10,508 nucleotides of DNA from Acholeplasmataceae bacterium. Its GTDB lineage: Bacteria; Bacillota_I; Bacilli_A; Acholeplasmatales; Acholeplasmataceae. A model generated the notes under the pieces. The model was not told the origin of the DNA and searched no databases. It was given only the letters and a program-made list of their open reading frames with translations. Below, piece by piece: positions 8,501 through 10,508 of the stretch (position 1 is the stretch's first letter; every line of letters starts with the position of its first letter). The translations under genes and the position numbers were made by a program. The stretch spans positions 1-10,508 of the forward strand of contig JAQVBA010000041.1 in NCBI GenBank assembly GCA_028690555.1. Direction: 5' to 3'.

Positions 8501-8758
8501 CTCTTATCGAAAAACAGAAGAATTGATTCAGGATGTATCGTGTTATTTGATGAAGCATTTAATAACATGGATGAAAGTAGAATCGATGCGATGATGAAGT
8601 TCTATAACAGTTTAAGCATTCAATTACTCATTGCTGTACCACCACAACGGGTTTCAAACATCATTAATTATGTCAACACAAGTTTAGTCATCGTGAAAGA
8701 TAATGACTATGCGATTGTTGAAACATTTAAAGATGAACGAAATTTAAGATCGATATAA
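5480..8758 (+). CDS. jetC: JetC, SMC/MukB-like ATPase of a Wadjet-type complex
   Basis: The product is about 1092 residues and has SMC architecture: an N-terminal ATPase half with Walker A GENGSGKST (30-38), a first coiled coil (about 215-445), a compact hinge (about 450-610, DEVWRNALEGYL to IPYIGRQATEI), a returning coiled coil (about 610-900), and a C-terminal half with the ABC signature SGGE (989-992) and Walker B CIVLFDEA with the D1024-E1025 pair. All ATPase residues look intact, so it should bind and hydrolyse ATP and drive loop extrusion with JetA and JetB. I chose TTG 5480 because AAGGAGGT (5462-5469) sits about 10 bases upstream and it gives the family-like start KKLTKIKLINWHLF. GTG 5471 is in frame but leaves only 1-2 bases to that ribosome site. 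The gene overlaps jetB by 23 bases. The nuclease gene jetD, normally adjacent, does not follow. Confidence 0.9.
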   Translation: MKKLTKIKLINWHLFSNQTIDIKDNTLISGENGSGKSTLLDAMQYLFVGGRSGSKFNIAATDDAKRTLEGYVRGRIGAENKEFLRNGDVISHVAMEFYDELTKEFTTIGCILDLPKNAQLKERFYLLEKISIHDELFLEKRTPRDYKGMKAYLKALDVDLQAFDSQRKYRDALARFFGMDATKYARILPKALAFRSIDLQAFVFEFLLDDDPIDIQSLKNNVAQLKKVELEIKRDRDKLTHLDQMMDLKDLIESNKAQIDTNGLIDQLNWVEKREAFIHDQEELLTSLEKKLDLLRDQKAQIDQQLEDTDQNIINLERSKSDNDISRTLDNYKEALRKKSLEYDTQKEILSQLKESLDKEFRQAKELLNFIPSTGIKSFVDYYQTHEDQLESEELQHQLGLLNQDISAYLQAYHTEKDRVEEDKRKLSEEIRNQQQQVNQLKKQVKTYPFYVENLITSLNEELTRYYQKDIHVRPLCEMIEVNDEVWRNALEGYLNTQRFDIIVDPQYFNDALEIYERIKFEQKIYGVGLVNTQKIPANDKVIPGTLAEKISTDHLYARYYINMTLGNTHCVESVRDLKNFNRSITPTCMTYSSYTARQINPRAYEIPYIGRQATEIQMKLASEKLFELETKMNKLYQTTDQTDRVLRILSASKSNQLVHQNQIKYFDLIKQTRKEFQKIEEQIMNLQSDQRLQKVDDQIERLKINRKLLRTEQEGIVGEIATHREDRQRILDHIEDIKEKLDLFLIEQKELSRKHPEKLSMANTQFYALKLKYDRDHDKITQHLAQSNVSLNQQVTKSETEIVNLMKQYINLYHFNGNPSLEGYVDFENEAIQIRNHNLVKYEQEATELRRNSEIGFKEEFVGKLRASIENAQQQIEDLNIALVDKTFGSDSYQLVYKASDHPDYKIYYEIIMGNEAISKHTLFTENLTKKNEAILMELFEKIASNDPEFDQLTYQYLDYRNYMSYDIEVTNTNGNKSYFSKVSKEKSGGETQVPFYIVIAASFQQLLSKNRRIDSGCIVLFDEAFNNMDESRIDAMMKFYNSLSIQLLIAVPPQRVSNIINYVNTSLVIVKDNDYAIVETFKDERNLRSI

Positions 8759-8773
8759 AAAAGGAGAAACCAA

Positions 8774-10093
8774 ATGAAACCGATTGATCAAAAAGCATTA
8801 AAGAATTTTGAAGAAAATTATGCAAAGAAGCCAGTTCAACAGGCATTAAGACGAGTTTTGATGAACAATGAATTAGCAAAACTTTTTGACAAGCAAGAAC
8901 AAAAACCACATGTTCAATTTAAATTTTCTCATGTGATTAAATCTCTTCCGGTTACGAATCAAAAAGCAAGCGGAAGATGCTGGATTTTTGCAGGGCTTAA
9001 TGTGTTAAGAGAAGCATTTGCGAAAAAGTATGGTTTAAAAGAATTTGAGTTATCACAAAATTACACAGCATTTTATGATAAATTTGAAAAAATCAATTAC
9101 TTCATTGAAGCGATGGATGACTTCTTAGAAGTTGATCAAGATGATCGTACCCTTCAACATTTACTAAAAACAGGTATTCAAGATGGTGGACAATGGGATA
9201 TGTTTGTCAGTCTCATTGAAAAATATGGGGTTGTTCCAAAAGAAGCGATGGTTGAAACTGGATCCTCTGGGTCTACTGCGTTCATGAACCGCATCATTAA
9301 CATTAAACTGCGCCAGTACGCAGCAAACGTCCGCAAGCTCCATCAAAATGGTCAAGATGAGGAAATCCCTGGATTAAAAGAAAAGACCTTAGATGAGCTT
9401 TATACGTTCTTAACCACGAACTTCGGTGTGCCACCAAAAACTTTTAATTTTGAATATGTTTCTGATGATGTATACCGTGTTGAAAAGAATCTAAACCCTC
9501 ATGATTTCTATCAAATGTCAGGCATTGATTTAAAAGATTATGTCTCAATCATTCATGCACCAACCAAAGATAAACCTTATATGAAAACTTATACGGTTCA
9601 ATATTTAGGTAATGTCATTGGTGGTAGAGAGATTAAATATTTGAATCTTGAAATGAAGGATTTAAAAGATTTAGTTTTAAAACAAATGTTTGATCATGAA
9701 GTCGTTTGGTTTGGTTCAGATGTTGCACGTTATGGCGACCGTAAACTTGGCGTTTGGGATGATGGATCTTTTGATGATGAAGCGATGCTTGAAATGAGTC
9801 TTTTCATGTCTAAAGAAGATCAATTAGACTATAGTCAAGGTGCCATGAACCACGCGATGGTTTTAACGGCTGTTAACATGGATGAAGGAAAACCAAATCG
9901 TTGGAAGATTGAAAACAGCTGGGGCGATGAAAATGGTCAAAAAGGATATTTCTTAGCCAGTGATTCTTGGTTTGATCAGTATGTTTATCAAGCGGTAATT
10001 CATAAGAAATATTTAAATAAAGATCAACAAAAAGCATGGGAACAAAAACCAATTGAACTTAAACCTTGGGATCCTATGGGTTCTCTTGCATAA
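8774..10093 (+). CDS. pepC: C1-family cysteine aminopeptidase, PepC / bleomycin hydrolase type
   Basis: The 439-residue product is a full-length papain-like aminopeptidase of the PepC/bleomycin hydrolase family, which acts in the cytoplasm as a self-compartmentalised hexamer and trims N-terminal residues from peptides. The catalytic set is complete: Gln63 and Cys69 in TNQKASGRCWIFAGLN, His360 in MNHAMVLTAVN and Asn381 in WKIENSWGDENGQKGYF. DGGQWDM and the C-terminal PWDPMGSLA are also family hallmarks; in this family the C-terminus reaches into the active-site channel. No signal peptide is present. AAGGAG lies in the 15-base gap after the jetC stop and no terminator separates them, so co-transcription with jetABC is likely. 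The position normally held by jetD is thus occupied by an ordinary peptidase. A functional link to the SMC complex is not indicated by the sequence and is probably coincidental. Confidence 0.93.
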   Translation: MKPIDQKALKNFEENYAKKPVQQALRRVLMNNELAKLFDKQEQKPHVQFKFSHVIKSLPVTNQKASGRCWIFAGLNVLREAFAKKYGLKEFELSQNYTAFYDKFEKINYFIEAMDDFLEVDQDDRTLQHLLKTGIQDGGQWDMFVSLIEKYGVVPKEAMVETGSSGSTAFMNRIINIKLRQYAANVRKLHQNGQDEEIPGLKEKTLDELYTFLTTNFGVPPKTFNFEYVSDDVYRVEKNLNPHDFYQMSGIDLKDYVSIIHAPTKDKPYMKTYTVQYLGNVIGGREIKYLNLEMKDLKDLVLKQMFDHEVVWFGSDVARYGDRKLGVWDDGSFDDEAMLEMSLFMSKEDQLDYSQGAMNHAMVLTAVNMDEGKPNRWKIENSWGDENGQKGYFLASDSWFDQYVYQAVIHKKYLNKDQQKAWEQKPIELKPWDPMGSLA

Positions 10094-10103
10094 TCAACGA
10101 TTT

Positions 10104-10127
10104 AAGGGCTATTTAGCCCTTTTTTTT
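10104..10127 (+). terminator. Intrinsic terminator after pepC
   Basis: AAGGGCT (10104-10110) pairs perfectly with AGCCCTT (10115-10121) around the loop ATTT and is followed by a T run to 10127. It should end the jetABC-pepC transcript. Confidence 0.88.
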
Positions 10128-10139
10128 ATGCATAAGATT

Positions 10140-10148
10140 TGATATAAT
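10140..10148 (+). promoter_or_regulatory. Predicted extended -10 promoter of tRNA-Pro
   Basis: TGA-TATAAT is a consensus extended -10 (TATAAT at 10143-10148) that ends 8 bases before the tRNA. The -35 position falls in the T run of the pepC terminator and is weak, so the start would be very close to the mature 5' end. Confidence 0.6.
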
Positions 10149-10156
10149 AATCTAGC

Positions 10157-10233
10157 CGGGACGTGGCGCAGCTTGGTAGCGCACTTGCATGGGGTGCAAG
10201 GGGTCGCAAGTTCAAATCTTGTCGTCCCGACCA
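10157..10233 (+). tRNA. tRNA-Pro, anticodon GGG
   Basis: The 77-base cloverleaf closes fully. The acceptor stem is CGGGACG/CGTCCCG with the proline-typical C1-G72 and A73, and CCA is encoded. The D stem is GCGC/GCGC, the anticodon stem CTTGC/GCAAG with loop ATGGGGT, and the T arm GCAAG-TTCAAAT-CTTGT with one G-U pair. The anticodon GGG (10191-10193) reads CCC and CCU. The loop has A32-U38, a pair I recall as characteristic of tRNAs with strong G/C anticodons such as tRNA-Ala(GGC) and tRNA-Pro(GGG). Confidence 0.95.
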
Positions 10234-10242
10234 TTGATTTAG

Positions 10243-10266
10243 TAGGCGATATATCGCCTTTTATTT
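10243..10266 (+). terminator. Probable intrinsic terminator after tRNA-Pro
   Basis: AGGCGA (10244-10249) pairs with TCGCCT (10254-10259) around TATA, followed by TTTTATTT. It lies 10 bases after the CCA end and separates tRNA-Pro from the next two tRNAs. Confidence 0.7.
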
Positions 10267-10290
10267 CGATTATTTGTTTAATTTTAATAT

Positions 10291-10319
10291 TAGACATTTC
10301 ATATAGATGATGATAAAAT
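10291..10319 (+). promoter_or_regulatory. Predicted promoter of the tRNA-Arg/tRNA-Ser unit
   Basis: TAGACA (10291-10296), a 17-base spacer, TG at 10311-10312 and TAAAAT (10314-10319) form the best-scoring promoter in the window by eye. The start would fall near 10326, about 12 bases before the tRNA-Arg. Confidence 0.7.
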
Positions 10320-10337
10320 AAGGATTGCGGCGAATAA

Positions 10338-10415
10338 GCACCCGTAGCTCAGTTGGATTAGAGCGTATCCCTCCGAAGGATAAGGTCGCATGTTCGAACC
10401 ATGTCGGGTGCACCA
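10338..10415 (+). tRNA. tRNA-Arg, anticodon CCG
   Basis: The 78-base cloverleaf has acceptor stem GCACCCG/CGGGTGC, A73 and encoded CCA, D stem GCTC/GAGC with a 10-base loop, anticodon stem TATCC/GGATA with loop CTCCGAA, and T arm GCATG-TTCGAAC-CATGT. The anticodon CCG (10373-10375) reads only CGG, a codon expected to be rare in this AT-rich genome. tRNA-Ser follows after 4 bases, so both come from one precursor. Confidence 0.95.
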
Positions 10416-10419
10416 TACT

Positions 10420-10508
10420 GGAGGAATACTCAAGTGGCTGAAGAGGCGGGCTTGGAAAGCTCGTAGGCTGTCAAAGGCGCAGGGGTTCAAATCCCCTTTC
10501 CTCCGCCA
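10420..10508 (+). tRNA. tRNA-Ser, anticodon GGA
   Basis: This 89-base class II tRNA has acceptor stem GGAGGAA/TTTCCTCC-side pairing, G73 and encoded CCA ending exactly at the right edge of the window. The anticodon stem is CGGGC/GCTCG with loop TTGGAAA, giving GGA, which reads UCC and UCU. A long variable arm and the T arm (GGGG-TTCAAAT-CCCC core) are as expected for serine. It lies 4 bases after tRNA-Arg and the cluster may continue beyond the window. Confidence 0.93.

Noticed and set aside
8759..8773. Space for a remnant of jetD after jetC
   Set aside because: Only 15 bases separate jetC from an intact pepC, and no frame in this region encodes TOPRIM-like sequence.
10244..10259. Perfect 16-base palindrome as an operator
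   Set aside because: It lies directly after a tRNA gene and is followed by a T-rich run, so a terminator explains it better.
10109..10490. Two minus-strand reading frames of 62 and 63 codons
   Set aside because: They run antisense through the tRNA genes and give the familiar spurious peptides (RFELATP, RHGSNMRP types) produced by tRNA complements.
10157..10508. tRNA cluster as an attachment site of an integrated element that carries jetABC
   Set aside because: No integrase and no repeat of a tRNA 3' end was seen elsewhere in the window, and the jet genes look like their neighbours in composition.

Overview
The window comes from an AT-rich (roughly one-third G+C by eye) Gram-positive-type bacterium, most likely a Mollicute that keeps the standard genetic code, such as an Acholeplasma or Izemoplasma relative. 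Strong AAGGAGG-type ribosome binding sites, short intergenic gaps, U-rich hairpin terminators and CCA-encoded tRNA genes fit this. Five of the eight protein genes end in TGA and tryptophan is written TGG, so TGA is a stop here. That argues against Mycoplasma or Spiroplasma. The genus is inferred, not shown. All genes are on the + strand.

Layout. (1) 1-1114: the end of a probable S41 C-terminal-processing peptidase with a peptidoglycan-binding-like domain, followed 5 bases later by recX. (2) 1169-1702: a DsbA/FrnE-like thioredoxin-fold protein with its own promoter and terminator, which has lost the CxxC active site but keeps a C-terminal Cx4C pair. (3) 1783-3399: a DEAD-box RNA helicase with a DbpA-type RNA-binding domain. 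Its terminator contains an extended -10 promoter in its loop. (4) 3485-8758: a tightly overlapping operon encoding JetA, JetB and JetC, the MukF-, MukE- and MukB-like subunits of a Wadjet-type (JetABCD/MksBEFG/EptABCD) SMC complex. The nuclease subunit JetD, expected next to them, is absent. (5) 8774-10093: a cytoplasmic C1-family aminopeptidase (PepC/bleomycin hydrolase) that follows jetC by 15 bases and is probably co-transcribed, ending at a strong terminator. (6) 10157-10508: tRNA-Pro(GGG), tRNA-Arg(CCG) and tRNA-Ser(GGA), in two transcription units.

How the parts work together. JetA (kleisin), JetB (kleisin-binding winged-helix protein) and JetC (ATPase with intact Walker A, signature and Walker B motifs) should form a DNA-loop-extruding SMC complex. 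In classical Wadjet, JetD cleaves the extruded circular plasmid. Without JetD next to it, this locus is either a split defence system with jetD elsewhere, a complex using another effector, or an SMC complex used for chromosome or plasmid maintenance. This is the main point of interest. The rest is housekeeping: recombination control, RNA remodelling, peptide turnover and tRNA supply. I saw no transposase, integrase, CRISPR array or duplicated insertion ends.
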